This document shows, in pieces, positions 12,043 through 23,254 of a stretch of DNA of 64,000 nt. Below the pieces are notes generated by a model. The model had not been told where the DNA came from. It was given only the letters and a program-made list of their open reading frames with translations, and made no database searches. The stretch comes from Pseudopithomyces maydicus (taxonomy: Eukaryota; Ascomycota; Dothideomycetes; Pleosporales; Didymosphaeriaceae): positions 1,054,001-1,118,000 of the forward strand of contig JANTUC010000006.1 in NCBI GenBank assembly GCA_026873275.1, in the 5' to 3' direction. The stretch's first letter is position 1. Every line of letters starts with the position of its first letter. The position numbers and the translations under genes were made by a program.

Positions 12043-12911
12043 GGTGAACTATGATATTACAGAATTATTATGTTCTAATCTTTCTCACACCTAGATAGTT
12101 TACGAACGGGGCATCTTCTATGATATAGTTCATGCTGAATCCAAGGTGGGCCGTGTCGAAACGTCGCATGAGCGGTACAGCCTGAACTTCCTCAGGCAAG
12201 ACATGGCATGCGCACGACGGGTTGGCAGCTGCCAAGTGTAATATGACAGGTCGCGTTCTTCGACGTGGTTTCAAGGTCCGGGGTTGTGAAAATGCTCGCC
12301 CCGCAGGCATGGCACATTGGGCGAGTAACGCTAAACAAGCACACAATCTTGGGTAAAGCTCTGAGACCAGGAAACGCTACATCGACACGCGCGCGACACA
12401 TAAGGAGAGGAGCTAGGGCCAGTTTTCGCGGCGTCTAGTTGTATAGACACTGGCTGGCACGGTGATTGGTGCGCGTAAGATTGTCAGCGTTTTGAATTGC
12501 CGCTTCGGGTCGCTCCGGATCCTGGTCTGGTGTCGCATCACGCGAGTGACTCGCGCAGGGTTGCACGACCACGAGGCTTGTGCATGGCCATGCGGAATAG
12601 ACAACACAACGTTGCTCAACGTTCAACCTTCTTAAAAGAAATCCAAGGTGGTGTAGAGGTGAGTGGGAATGATCAAGCGTGCGCACATGGTCGAGCCGGC
12701 TGCGATAAGTCCCATCCTTGTCTTATCGTAGTCCTTGAATTAATTTGGTAGTTTCGCATCCCAGGGAGTCGCAGTTCGGAGGAACGCGGGGGGTACACCG
12801 CGTGTCATAAATTCGGGGCGATTTTTTTAGACGTTTGGAGTAGCATTCGGTATCCACCACGCTATGGGTACACCTCTTTGGGGGCTGTCTGCCTCGATCT
12901 GTGTCACAGGG
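12043..12911. other. Intergenic, 0.9 kb
   Basis: Upstream region of the neprosin-domain gene and 3' flank of the fructosamine-kinase gene. Short frames on both strands show no family resemblance. No gene called. Confidence 0.45.
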
Positions 12912-13959
12912 TTACTCAACATACTTGCGCACCAACCTGTTCATGATGCCCACGGCACCGGAGCGATAGCTGCCTCCGAACATGGCGTAGTGGTTCAAGT
13001 GGTGATAGAGCTCGTAGAGTTTGACGCGATCTTCGTATTCGGCGACTGGTTCGCTCTTGGGGCAGTGGCGGTGGTACTCGCTCAGAAAGCTGGCACCGAA
13101 GCCACCAAACATGTTCATGATGCCCAGTTCGAACTCGCTGTGCGCATAGCACGCGCTCGAGTCGTAGACGACGTCTTCCGGGTCGCCGCTGTTATTCCCG
13201 ATAGTGCCTACGCCGGCATTCCCGCTCCACAGATCACCGTGCACAACCACCGGCGTGACACCGTTGCCGTTGTTCAGGTGGTCGTCGCCCAGCAGCCGAG
13301 GAACCACTCTCGATGCGACCGTCTCCACGAGCGTGTGCAGCTCCTTGTCCACCCTGTTCGACTTCTCCGCACGGCGCAGGATGAAGCGCAGGCGATTTTC
13401 CGCGTAGAAATCGGCCCACGAGCTCTTGAAAGTGTTGTCTTGTGGTGTGTCGCCGCAGCATGTCGTGACGGGGAAGCCGAACATGGGGCCATCATGGCCG
13501 GGAGGTGTGGGCGCGGGCGTAGTATGGAGCTTCCCAAGTTTTGCGGCTAACGACGGCGCCGAGGACTTGGGAGCGGAACGCGACATAAGGTTTAGGAAGT
13601 CGGTCACCAGGTAGAATGTAGAGGCTTGCGAAGAAAAGTGTCCATGTCCGTATGACTGCGGACATAGCGAGGGCACTGCATCATGGATGGCTTTGAGCGA
13701 TTCGTGCTCGCCTGGTAATGTGATCAGTACGAACTGCAAAGGGAAGCTGTAGTAAAGACGAAGGCGTACCGGCAAACATGACTTGGGCATCTCGTCCCTT
13801 CCCCGTCTTCATGAAGAAGCATCTGTCGCTGCCATGGTCGAGTCTGCATGTGATCTTGGAAGTCGATGCGGAGCTGCATCCGCCTCCGCCAGCAGAAGAC
13901 ACACTGGTATGTTCCGGGTCCAGTTTCAAAAGCTCAAGCACGGCGGGATCAAGCTTCAT
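12912..13959 (-). CDS. Fructosamine-3-kinase family protein
   Basis: Fructosamine/ketosamine-3-kinase family; these enzymes phosphorylate sugar moieties on glycated proteins and so destabilise the adduct. Exons 13770-13959 and 12912-13711 give 329 aa, the usual size. Exon 1 starts MKLDPAVLELL and holds the Gly-rich nucleotide loop SSAGGGGCSSAS and the FFMKTGKG strand with the ATP-binding Lys. Exon 2 has VVVHGDLWSGNAG with the catalytic Asp (about residue 222), then the metal-binding Asp in VVYDSSACYAHSEFELGIMNMFGG. The frame is intact and the key residues are present, so the kinase should be active. Cytosolic, no signal peptide. Neighbouring genes give no pathway hint. Confidence 0.9.
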
Positions 13960-15118
13960 GTTTCGTCGTCTGTGTCGTATTGTTCGGAGAAAGCGATCTT
14001 GAGCTGGGAAAATGGGACATCTGCTGCTGTTTACATGGCGGCTTCTGACGATTGGTGTTGTAGTGATGACGTTGAGTGGGGTGTCGCCTGCACCTTCCCT
14101 CTGGAACAAGCACATATAGCGACCTCCTCCAACATGGCCAGTAACAAATTTGTCCACGAACGATACTACACCATGTAGCTCCAAAATGCAATGCAGCTCA
14201 CAAGCGACTATCTAGCGAGCGGCGAGGCGTCGAAATATCAAACGTCCCAGGTTCGAGGGCTCGCAAAGCGTGACTGAATACATGCAACTCCATCTAATTC
14301 ATCATGACCGGAAAGCCTTAACTGAAGTAATACAGGCAAACTCTCGCTCTTCCCTTGTTACCAAACTGTTATACCCGCCAAGTCCCGAAATAAAGAATCG
14401 TGCATGCAGATGGCAACCCAAAACCATGTTTCACAGCTTTGCGGCAGTCCCTACCAATGGAATTGTGCCGCCATATCCGCCACATCCGCTTCGTTGCAAA
14501 GTTTGGCGCTTTCAAAGCCTCCAGCGACCGACTTTTCGATAGAATTACCACATCTGCGCTACAATCAAAGCTTGTGAGCGCTCTTTCGGGCCGCCGAGAA
14601 AGTTGCCGGTCGCAGTGTCATATGCCGGTCTTCGGCATGCATTGAATAAACTGTCAGCCACAATTTGTACTGGTAGTCTACTGTATGGAAACAGCGTCAA
14701 TAGTGCCTTTTGTCTCAATGCTTTTTCGCCCTATGTGAATGCCAAGTCACCAAGAAAGGGCAAAAAGCTGTAACACACTGTTAGTCGTTACGATCCGATC
14801 GGCAAAGGGACCAGACTAGGTAGCTAGCTCACTGGAGGGTGAGGGGTGCATGGAGAGGCGGGAGCTAACGACTCCGAGTAAGGCGGCGCGACTTCCTCTA
14901 CTTTTCCGGTCCTGCCGCAACATCCAGGGTTATTTCCGATTCCCGGCGGTCAACGACGAGTGACTCTCATGTGCCATGAGCACCCTCCGTCAGCAAGCAC
15001 ACCGTCCAGATCTTCTCCGGGCGATAAATACTCTCATGTCCCCCGGGGCATGTCTAAGTGAGTGAGTGAGTGGATTCCACCATCGAGACGTCCCCAGTAG
15101 CTCTGGGGAGCATGAACC
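13960..15118. other. Intergenic, divergent promoter region
   Basis: Lies between the divergently transcribed fructosamine-kinase gene and the MFS gene at 15119. A short (GTGA) repeat sits at about 15058-15070. No gene could be supported. Confidence 0.45.
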
Positions 15119-15192
15119 ATGTCGCTACCGCAAGTCGAGCACGCGTTACAAGACACGGAAGAGCAGGCCGTCAGCGAGAACATGGCATCTAA
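15112..15192 (+). promoter_or_regulatory. Upstream ORF overlapping the MFS start
   Basis: An ATG at 15112 lies 7 bases before the MFS start at 15119, out of frame, and opens a 26-codon frame that stops at TAA 15190-15192 inside the MFS coding region. Both ATGs have A at -3. If the transcript includes both, the first could reduce translation of the transporter; if transcription starts between them it is irrelevant. Confidence 0.4.
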
Positions 15193-16536
15193 CAAGGAAC
15201 GCGGATTCCAACACGACGCGCCATTGAACCCCACCGTCTCCAACGCGCCCTCCGTCGCGCCTCCACCCGCTCCCGACGGCGGATGGAAAGCATGGTCGCA
15301 ACCTCTTGCTGCTCATCTCGTCATCATCAATTGCTGGGGCTACATCTCCTCTTTCGGATTCTTCCAGTCGTACTACACGAATGCTTTCCAGGTTGAGCCT
15401 TCCGCCATCAGCTGGATTGGCTCTGTGCAGATCTTGCTCATCTACTTTGTCGGCACATTTTCCGGGCGCGCGCTTGATGCGGGATATTTCAGATTCGTGG
15501 TCGGAGCGGGTTTCGCACTGCAAGTCCTAGGTGTATTTGCGACGAGCGGTGCGAGCGCGTACTGGCAGTTGTTTTTGGCGCAGGGGATTTGCAAGGGCTT
15601 GGGTGATGGATTGGTGTTTTGTCCGACTGTCGCGCTTGTGGCTACGTAAGTTGGGTTCCCGCCTCCCATTTCTTGTGTCGGATGGTATATCCGTAGAGTA
15701 TACGAGCTGACCAGCCCACTAGATATTTCACCACCAAACGCAGCCTCGCTATCGGTGTCATGGCCAGCGGCGGCGCAACAGGCGGCATCATTTTCCCTGT
15801 CATCGCCCAACAGTTACTGCCTCGCGTCGGCTTTGGCTGGACCGTCCGCACAATGGGCTTCGTCATCCTCTTCAACGCTGTCGTGTTCCTCTCCATCGCG
15901 CGGCCGCGTCTACCTCCCCGCAAAGCTGGCCCCATCGTCGAGTGGACCGCGTTCAGAGACCCAGCCTTCAGCCTGTTCTGCTGCGGTATGTTCCTCGTGC
16001 TGTGGGCTGTTTTCTTTGCCTACTTCTACATCAGCAGCTTCGCGAGAGACATCATTGGCGTCGACCCTAGCACGTCGCTGAATCTACTCCTGGTGCTCAA
16101 TGCGGTCGGCGCACCGGCGCGCGTTTTGTGCAATTTGGCCGCGGATAAACTCGGCCCTGTCAACACCCTGATACCTGCTGTTTTTGCAGCCGGTGTCCTC
16201 ATTTTTGGGTGGACAGGGGTGCAATCACTGCCCTCGCTGTATGTCTTTTGCGTCATTTACGGCATCTTTGGCGGAGGCATACAGTCGCTGTTCCCAGCTG
16301 CATGCGCCAGTTTGACCACAGACATGAAGAAGATGGGAGTCAGAACCGGAATGTGTTTCAGCTTCGTAAGCCTCGCATGCTTGACGGGGCCGCCGATTGC
16401 CGGCGCCTTGATACAGAGACACGATGGCGGATATTTGTATGCGCAGTTGTTTGGCGGAGCGGCGCTACTGGCGGGGACTTTGACGTTGATGGCGGCGAAA
16501 TTCGTACGGAGCAGAAAAGTCATGGCGAGGATATAG
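15119..16536 (+). CDS. MFS transporter, monocarboxylate (MCT/SLC16)-like
   Basis: Twelve-helix plasma-membrane transporter of the fungal monocarboxylate-type MFS family. Exons 15119-15645 and 15723-16536 give 446 aa. The N-terminal 50 residues are polar, followed by the diagnostic PDGGWKAW motif just before helix 1, which fungal MCT-like proteins share. Later landmarks include the GICKGLGDGL turn, the TYFTTKRSLAIGVMASGGATGG stretch spanning the intron, and a central loop with RPRLPPRK. The cargo is not predictable; fungal members are often annotated as riboflavin or monocarboxylate transporters. Frame intact. Confidence 0.85.
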
Positions 16537-16729
16537 ATAGTTATCAGAGCAGATTGTTTACACCAAGATTTGGACTGCGGTGGTTCGAAAAAAAAAACAC
16601 ACTATCAAATTCTTGAGAACACTAAATAAGGAGCGACGGGAACACGTGTCTCTAGATTGAAATAAAGAAAGCACTGAAAATTGATTTTCCAAAAAAATTA
16701 CATGGAACAAACGACACAAGAGAGATGCG

Positions 16730-19700
16730 TCATTCAAGGTTTCTTCGAACTTTCGTCCTCTCTGGCTTCCCAATTCCATCAATCGAAAGATCCGTCGGCA
16801 GCAGAGTGTTTTCGCGCTTAGCCCTTTTCATCAACTCTTCCAGGGCCGGGCCCTCCGTTCTGTGCGGGACGAATGACTCAGTTGGACGCTCCCATTGAGT
16901 ATGACCACTCGTAGTGAAATAATACGTCTTGTCATTGCCATTAACCGCTTTGCGGGCCTGGTACCAACCCTGGGGCAGATTAGAAGATGTAACAACTGTA
17001 AGGTCAGTAGTTGTAGTTGTGCCTGGTGGTGGTGGTGGTGGTATGTCGTTATGATTCTCTGTAAAGATCACGTTACTTCGACGTGAGGTGGGCTCCGAAA
17101 ACTTTTGTATCTGGGAAGATCTTTGCGAGGTACTCGCTTGATCAAGCCGTCCAGGTGTCGTGGGGTCATCCTTCCTATCCACATCTAGCCAGTTTTCAGT
17201 CATTATCTGCCTAAGGAAAGGGTCGCCGGCAGATTCTTTCTCTAAATCTTGATGACCCACAGTCTGAGTGGTACCATCACTGTCACGAATGAGTTGATTG
17301 ATTGGGGGCAGATCCACGTTTCGCTGCAATCCCGCCATGATTCGTGCCTCTCGTATCGATGGAAGCTGATCCGCTTGTTCATAAGAACGTTCTCGGGTCT
17401 GAGACACGTACGCATTTGTCAGATCCTGGCATTCATTCAGGTTCATCCATGACTCATACTCCTTCATTAGAAAGCTAACGCTTCGACCGGGGAAGAAGTG
17501 TGGAATTTGCTCCCAGGTGAGTTTCTTGTTTTCTTTGAGATCAGCGAGCATAGTATATTCCTGGAGCGAAAGTCTAGAATCGAGAGGTTCAGGGAGCTTT
17601 ATTCCAACGTTCTTGTCATCTATCATTTGCGACTTTTCGCTGTTGGGTATCGTAGTCCGGAAGCCATGCTCTAGCAGCTTATGATTTTGTGTCTTGTGAT
17701 ATGGCGAACGATCTTCTTCGGTAGATAATTCGACTTGCTGACTCTCCGAGAGTGCCCCACCAGTGTATTGCCTTTCGCGACTTTGTGATGATGATGGTGA
17801 TCTCGTGGACGCGCTTGTATCTTTCATAGCCTCATAAAGTCCCGTTCTCTCATCCAAGGTATATGTATGATCGGTAATAGCGTCAGTTCGATGCTGTGGC
17901 ACAGCCAGAGGGTTCAAACGCATTCTGTGAGGGCTGCGTTTCTGGGAATCATTTGGCATATTTGCCGACAGCATTTCAGGGCTAGGCTTTATCGCTTCTT
18001 TTGATCTGAGAAGAGTGGCTGCTGGCGTACATTGAACACCTGACGCAGCGCAATGACTACATGTCGGATACCCCCTATCGCACGATATGTCGGCATTGTA
18101 ACACGGGCTACACGGGTACGCACGTTTCTGACTAGCGGCTGAAGAGGTAACAAATGTTTTGATGAGCTGTTCAGGAATGCCTTTTGGGAGTGTAGTGGCT
18201 GAAATATCTCGTGACATATTCCGAAGCATTTGTTGCCTAAGTTCAAGACTAACGTTTTGGTTGCTATCGGTATCCTGTTCCAATTTGAGAGTAGTGGCTT
18301 GGATGTTCGATTCAATATCATTTGAAATCTTGCTAGGCACAAGTGATGACGGTGCAGAGTAGTTGCACGAGACATCTCTCTCGCAGCAGCATGAGCAGCT
18401 AGGTCTCAGCATGTCGCAAATGAGCTTGGCACGAAAGCAAGCATCGCACGCAGTACGGAACTCTTGTAGCTTCTGCTCACCGTTAGACTTTGGTTCTCCA
18501 GTCCCTGGACCTATGTTAGATTCTGCCGGTTGGTGTGGGTAACCACCTCGCTCTTCAACTCTGTGTTGGTGCATGATGATACGGCCGTGTATACTCATCG
18601 CGAGTTTTGGATCAATTTCTCGAGGGTTACAATCTCCGCACAGATGAACCTCTGGAATGTCTTGTACAGATTTGTAGAAACAACCGATATGTTGCCACTT
18701 GCTACAGATTTCACACAGTACTGAGTTCCCATCATCTTCGGAATAGCCACATATACACTTAATCATTGGCTCCTCAGTATCAGAGGCATCGGAGGTTTGC
18801 GCCGGTACAGGATCTGGATCTAAATCAAAGGCCAAATTGTTCGAAAGTTCAGATTCTGGCGAGAGGTTTTTGTTTTGTCGGGTTAAAATATCGGAAGATT
18901 CAGGATGTTCATCTAACGCGTCTGTTCTTAGGGCACTCACTGATAAGATCTCCATGTTTTCATCATCGGATTCCTCCGGGTTCGTATCGGATTCGTAACT
19001 TTGAGGTAGTATTCCAAGAGCAATCTCTTCCATGTGTCGTGCAAAATGTAGAGAAATAACTTCCCGGTCTCCAATGATCTCTTCTCGACACAGTGGGCAA
19101 GAGTGAGCTTTTGGTGTATCAGGAATATCATGATGCGATACTAAATGGCTTGTCATGGCTTTTCGATCTCGAAAAAGCACCCTCGATGATGAACACTCGG
19201 AGAAGACGCAGGTATATGCACATATGTCCTCAAAAACGTGCTTTCTATTGGATGTTAGATGATAAAGCTTGGAAAAAAGAAAATAGGTACGCTGTTACTG
19301 ACTTCCATTCTCGGGTTCTCTTAATGTGCACTTTGCGGTTACATATTTCGCATTCGAACGCCTCACCTAAGCGTCCTAGATCAGGTAATGGAGGAAGGCG
19401 CTTATGGCTTGATTCAGCTCGACTGGATACTACGGTTGCGGCATATTCGGATCCATTTTCACGACCCAGGGCTGATTGAGCTGCTGCAGAAGTTCCAATA
19501 CCGGAGTCATGGAATTCTGAAACTGTTTTTCCTACGAGCATAACATCCGACTCTTCTGTTGCACTCTCACGTAAGGTTTTTACGTAATTATAACGGTCCC
19601 AGTTGGACTGTCCAAGGGTCTGGACGAGCTGGTGACTGGCAAGAGGAAATCTTGAACTGATGAGATCCACAAAGTACTCGTGTGCAGCTCGATCTTTTAG

Positions 19701-20358
19701 TTGAACCCAAGCCCTAGATTCTTCATCATCGAATTCATCATCGGCGACAGAATCGAGACTGGAGCCCAATATTCTAAGGCTGTCAATCATGTTGTGTAGT
19801 GCAGTGCACAGTCTTTCGGTGCTTTCCTCTCCGTAAGCAGCTGGCTCCAATGGCTCATCCAATAGTAACTTGGTATCATCGGTAAGCGAAATCAGCCTCG
19901 TTGTCCTCAGCAATGCTTTACGGTCTGCTTCTTCAGAGATAGTTTTTATGAGCCCTGAGCATTGGTTAGAATACAAAACAAGGGGTTTGAGATAGAGTAC
20001 TACCAAGGCTTAACAGATCCCCCAAGGAAGCTAGTACAGTAAGGACGGTGTCGCGCAAGCGATTGGAGAATTGCAGAGCGTTATCCAGCTGTCCCTGAGC
20101 TACGCCGAAGTCGCGCCCCCAGAAAAACAAAGCTGCGGAAGCCTGCTCGAGAGAGGGAACATATGGAAGGACCCGTTCGCTCTTCCGGGCGTTATCTGTG
20201 ACTACTTTGAGAAAGCTTATGATACCGCTATAAAGGGTTGATATGGTGGCCGTCGGTGAGGTAACCTCGTCATTTTCGCAAGTCGAGATTTGCCATCTAT
20301 GAATGTTTTCGCTCCCGATATAAATGGAAGATTGCTTTCCAGTGGCCATCGTTGTCAT
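16730..20358 (-). CDS. acuF-type C2H2/PHD/double Zn2Cys6/Myb-like/WW protein, 1173 aa
   Basis: Exons 20004-20358, 19303-19954 and 16730-19244 join in frame. Domains in order: an N-terminal fungal helical region (residues 1-300; LFFWGRDFGVAQGQLDN is typical of acuF-type C2H2 proteins); a C2H2 cluster (about 310-410; FECEICNRK, TCVFSEC, SHLVSHHD, HSCPLCREE); a PHD finger (about 499-545; CICGY, CEICSKWQHIGC, CGDC); two fungal Zn2Cys6 clusters, each with perfect C-x2-C-x6-C-x6-C-x2-C-x6-C spacing (about 602-629 and 714-741); a Myb/SANT-like helix bundle (about 895-937; WEQIPHFFPGRSV); a Pro run; a WW domain (about 1092-1125; LPQGWY, YYFTT, TQWERP). Probably a nuclear chromatin or transcription regulator. 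Divergent from the DUF7580 gene. Confidence 0.85.
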
Positions 20359-20687
20359 CTATATCATGCGTCGGGCTGAGACTCGGCGGCAACGGACTGC
20401 CTGCTTTGAATGCTGGCGGATATCAACAGCACTAGGAAAATATTTGAGTTTGCGATAGCGTATAGTTCTACGTGTTAGAGGATCTGTAGAAGCATGTTGG
20501 TTTGGCAACAAGACCTGAGTAATCACAAATGTTTGTGATGCTCGGGAATCACAGCATGAAGGCGGAGTGATACAGCCCCGCACTGCGCCACACTCGTATT
20601 CTCGTGGTCAGCCTGATTTCTATTCCGTTCTCCTCCCGTCGAATGACTCTGGTAAGAAGTATCCTTTGATGCCCTCAATATCGCGAC
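20359..20687. promoter_or_regulatory. Bidirectional promoter region
   Basis: 329 bases separate the two divergent ATGs (20358 on minus, 20688 on plus). No other gene fits. The pair must share control sequences here, but I could not pick out a specific factor site. Confidence 0.5.
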
Positions 20688-22604
20688 ATGTCAGGCATCG
20701 AGGTTGCTGGCCTCGTTATTGGTATTGTTCCCATCGTTGTTGAGATTCTCAAGTCATATCGTATTGCTAAAGATCGTCTCAATGCGGTCACACATCATGC
20801 CCAAGTCATATACGACGTTCGACTGCGATATCGCGTCGCCTCAACCAATTTCAGCAATGACTGTCAATTGTTACTCAAGGCTGTTGTCGAGGATACCCGC
20901 GAGCTCTCTCAAATGATAGATGACCCGCAGCATGATGGCTGGCACGACCCAACCTTCGAAGAGCGATTACGCAGGTTCCTAGGACGAGACTATCAGTTGT
21001 TTGAGGAAGTTGTAGTGAAGATTCGCGATGTACTGCGTAAATCTCAAACAGAAATTTCCAGGTTCGATGCGGACTTTGAACCTGGCAAAAGCGAGTCTAG
21101 AACTATGGCTCTGAGACGTGTCTACCAGGCTTTTGACATCTCGTGCAAAGAGAATACGTATCGGAAGTGGTTGGATGACCTCGATCAATGGAACTCAAAG
21201 CTCAGTCGCTTGCGCGCCCAGCGATGTAAACTGCAAAAACAGCGAAGCAACCGCATGGAAGGTCTCATCCGCAAAAGTACGCCAAAGCGATATATTGATA
21301 TCCATACTGCTTCGCAAAAACTTCATGATTCACTTAGAGACTCATGGTCATGCACAAACATATCGCATGTTGGACATCAAGCCAAGCTATCCTTGGATGC
21401 CCATGCTGAATACGGAACAGCTCATCTTGACATCGTTATTGCCTGTAGACGGAGACAGTCAACAGGCGAAGCAAATAATACTCCAAGATCGCCATCAGAA
21501 CCGCCAATCTGGTTACAAGTACGATCTGTGACGGCCAATGAATCCCCGCAGCAACGCAATCAGAAGTCGCCGGCATTGCTGCAGGGTTTGCAAACCACCG
21601 TTCCTATGTATACGGCTCCTTCATTAACCGAATATCCAAGTTCTCCGATACAATCCAAAATTCACAAGGCTAAGAAGACACTAAAACGGGTGCGATTTAG
21701 CACGTCGTCGGCGCATTCTCCTCCGAACAGCCCACCCCAGAAAGCGGCGACGATCAAATCAGTCAGCGACTCAACCAATACTACATTTACAATGTTAGAT
21801 CTGAAGGCTACAAGAAGCGTCTGTTGTCATCTGAGCAAGGCCTGCCGATCCACAAGCTGCAGCGATGTTTCTCTAGGCTATCTAGAGACTCTCGATGCCC
21901 GGCAATCGTTCAAATTTATATTTTATGACGCGGGTCGCAATACCGAAAACAAAATCACCCAGAATACACCTGGTAGAGAATCTTGCTCTATCCAAGCCAA
22001 ACTTGCAAATTTGCAGGTTCTCCATCAGCTCATCCTTGCTCATCGATTAGCTGTGGCAGTGTTACAATATCACTCAACCTCATGGCTCTCCCAAGATTGG
22101 GGTCTCGAAAACATCTCCTATTTTACCAACAACACTCCTAGCACAGCGAAGGCATCCAAAGAAGACGATATCACAAAATCACTACAAACGCTACACCTGA
22201 GTACACAGTTTCCGTACGAAGCATCCAGCGCCGAGGGTACGTCCGACAGCGATATGGAACAATTGAAGTACATTTTCGGCATTCGCAACCTCACCCTTGC
22301 GAAACTAGGAGTGGCCTTCATCGAGATTGCCACCAAGAAGGAGCTTGCGGATGTAAACTCAGATTCGTCGATAACAGCCCCTCGTGGCATTATCAATGCG
22401 CGGAAGATCCTTGTGAATGAGCCTCTCTCGCTAGCAATGCTTGGAAAGCGATACGTCAAGATGGCAAGGAAGTGTATCGACTGTGACTTCTCGTGCGGCG
22501 ATGACCTATCTAGTGAGGAGCTTCAGAGCGCGGTGTATACTGACATCGTTTGCGAATTGGAGAGTCAAATTGCCGATTGGAAAAAGTACATTGGCGTCAA
22601 ATGA
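20688..22604 (+). CDS. DUF7580 domain protein with HeLo-like N-terminus
   Basis: Single-exon gene, 638 aa. The first 25 residues (MSGIEVAGLVIGIVPIVVEI) form the hydrophobic helix that begins many fungal HeLo/prion-inhibition-type and NLR-associated proteins. A charged helical region follows to about residue 200. The middle has a disordered, phosphosite-like Ser/Pro stretch (SPPNSPPQ). The C-terminal half has DUF7580 hallmarks: a cysteine-rich segment (CCHLSKACRSTSC), the helix LANLQVLHQLILAHRLAVAVLQ, then STSWLSQDWGLENISYF, and late FGIRNLTLAKLGVAFIEIA. DUF7580 has no established biochemical activity. The membrane-like N-terminus suggests, but does not show, a role in regulated cell death or signalling. 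Confidence 0.8.
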   Translation: MSGIEVAGLVIGIVPIVVEILKSYRIAKDRLNAVTHHAQVIYDVRLRYRVASTNFSNDCQLLLKAVVEDTRELSQMIDDPQHDGWHDPTFEERLRRFLGRDYQLFEEVVVKIRDVLRKSQTEISRFDADFEPGKSESRTMALRRVYQAFDISCKENTYRKWLDDLDQWNSKLSRLRAQRCKLQKQRSNRMEGLIRKSTPKRYIDIHTASQKLHDSLRDSWSCTNISHVGHQAKLSLDAHAEYGTAHLDIVIACRRRQSTGEANNTPRSPSEPPIWLQVRSVTANESPQQRNQKSPALLQGLQTTVPMYTAPSLTEYPSSPIQSKIHKAKKTLKRVRFSTSSAHSPPNSPPQKAATIKSVSDSTNTTFTMLDLKATRSVCCHLSKACRSTSCSDVSLGYLETLDARQSFKFIFYDAGRNTENKITQNTPGRESCSIQAKLANLQVLHQLILAHRLAVAVLQYHSTSWLSQDWGLENISYFTNNTPSTAKASKEDDITKSLQTLHLSTQFPYEASSAEGTSDSDMEQLKYIFGIRNLTLAKLGVAFIEIATKKELADVNSDSSITAPRGIINARKILVNEPLSLAMLGKRYVKMARKCIDCDFSCGDDLSSEELQSAVYTDIVCELESQIADWKKYIGVK

Positions 22605-22729
22605 TATTTTCAACAACCATGTTCATTGAGGGCGACGATCTAGCCATTACGATCAAAAAATGTGACCGGTAGAATGCTACTCTCTTATCTCATAACTGCG
22701 GCGGCCGAATACTTTACGAGGGAAGCAAA

Positions 22730-23254
22730 TCATTTTGACTCATCTGGCTCTTCCCAATCGTCTGAAAAACAATAGCTCTCGAAACAGGTTCCAATGGAGT
22801 CGTCGGTATCGAAAAATACAAATTCACATGTCCCCCTCTTACCATGCCACACACCGCTCTGTGCGACGCTGAAGCCGCGCCGTTCAAACTCTCTCCGTCG
22901 TTCTTTCGGTTCTATGTGGTTACAGTCAAAAGCCACGTGATGAATCCCTTCTCCGCGTCGCTCAAGAAACTCGGCCATGATTGAGGGCCCCGAAATAGGT
23001 TGCATGATCTCCCACACTACACCATTGTGCGTCGCAAATGCAACTTTGATCGAAAAGGCGGTCGATGTGCCTCTGAACGTCTGCTGCGAGACGGTTTCAG
23101 GTGTGAAATCGAATATTTGGAAGGGCCCGATACCGAGACGTGCGAGCCCGGATATGGTTTTGTGCGCGTTCGGCGTCACGATACAGATCTCAACGATGTT
23201 GCCAAGAAAAGAGGGCGACACGGTGTTGGAGGACGAAGATGGTGCCAATGCCAT
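22730..23254 (-). CDS. VOC (glyoxalase-like) family protein
   Basis: Single exon, 174 aa. Vicinal-oxygen-chelate fold, glyoxalase_4/methylmalonyl-CoA epimerase-like subgroup. The paired beta-alpha-beta modules are visible: NIVEICIVTPNAHKTISGL with GIGPFQIFDF, and GEGIHHVAFDC with the late FESYCF strand. Candidate metal ligands are Glu in VEICIV (where many relatives have His or Gln), Glu in VWEIMQP, His in GIHHVAF and Glu in CFESYC. Fungal proteins of this type are mostly uncharacterised; a small-molecule epimerase, isomerase or lyase role is likely. Start at 23254 is the first ATG; the first 15 residues are Ser-rich and may be flexible. Confidence 0.8.
   Translation of the reverse strand: MALAPSSSSNTVSPSFLGNIVEICIVTPNAHKTISGLARLGIGPFQIFDFTPETVSQQTFRGTSTAFSIKVAFATHNGVVWEIMQPISGPSIMAEFLERRGEGIHHVAFDCNHIEPKERRREFERRGFSVAQSGVWHGKRGTCEFVFFDTDDSIGTCFESYCFSDDWEEPDESK

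Noticed and set aside
12864..13550. 228-codon plus-strand frame
   Set aside because: It is antisense to the fructosamine-kinase gene, whose motifs are unmistakable.
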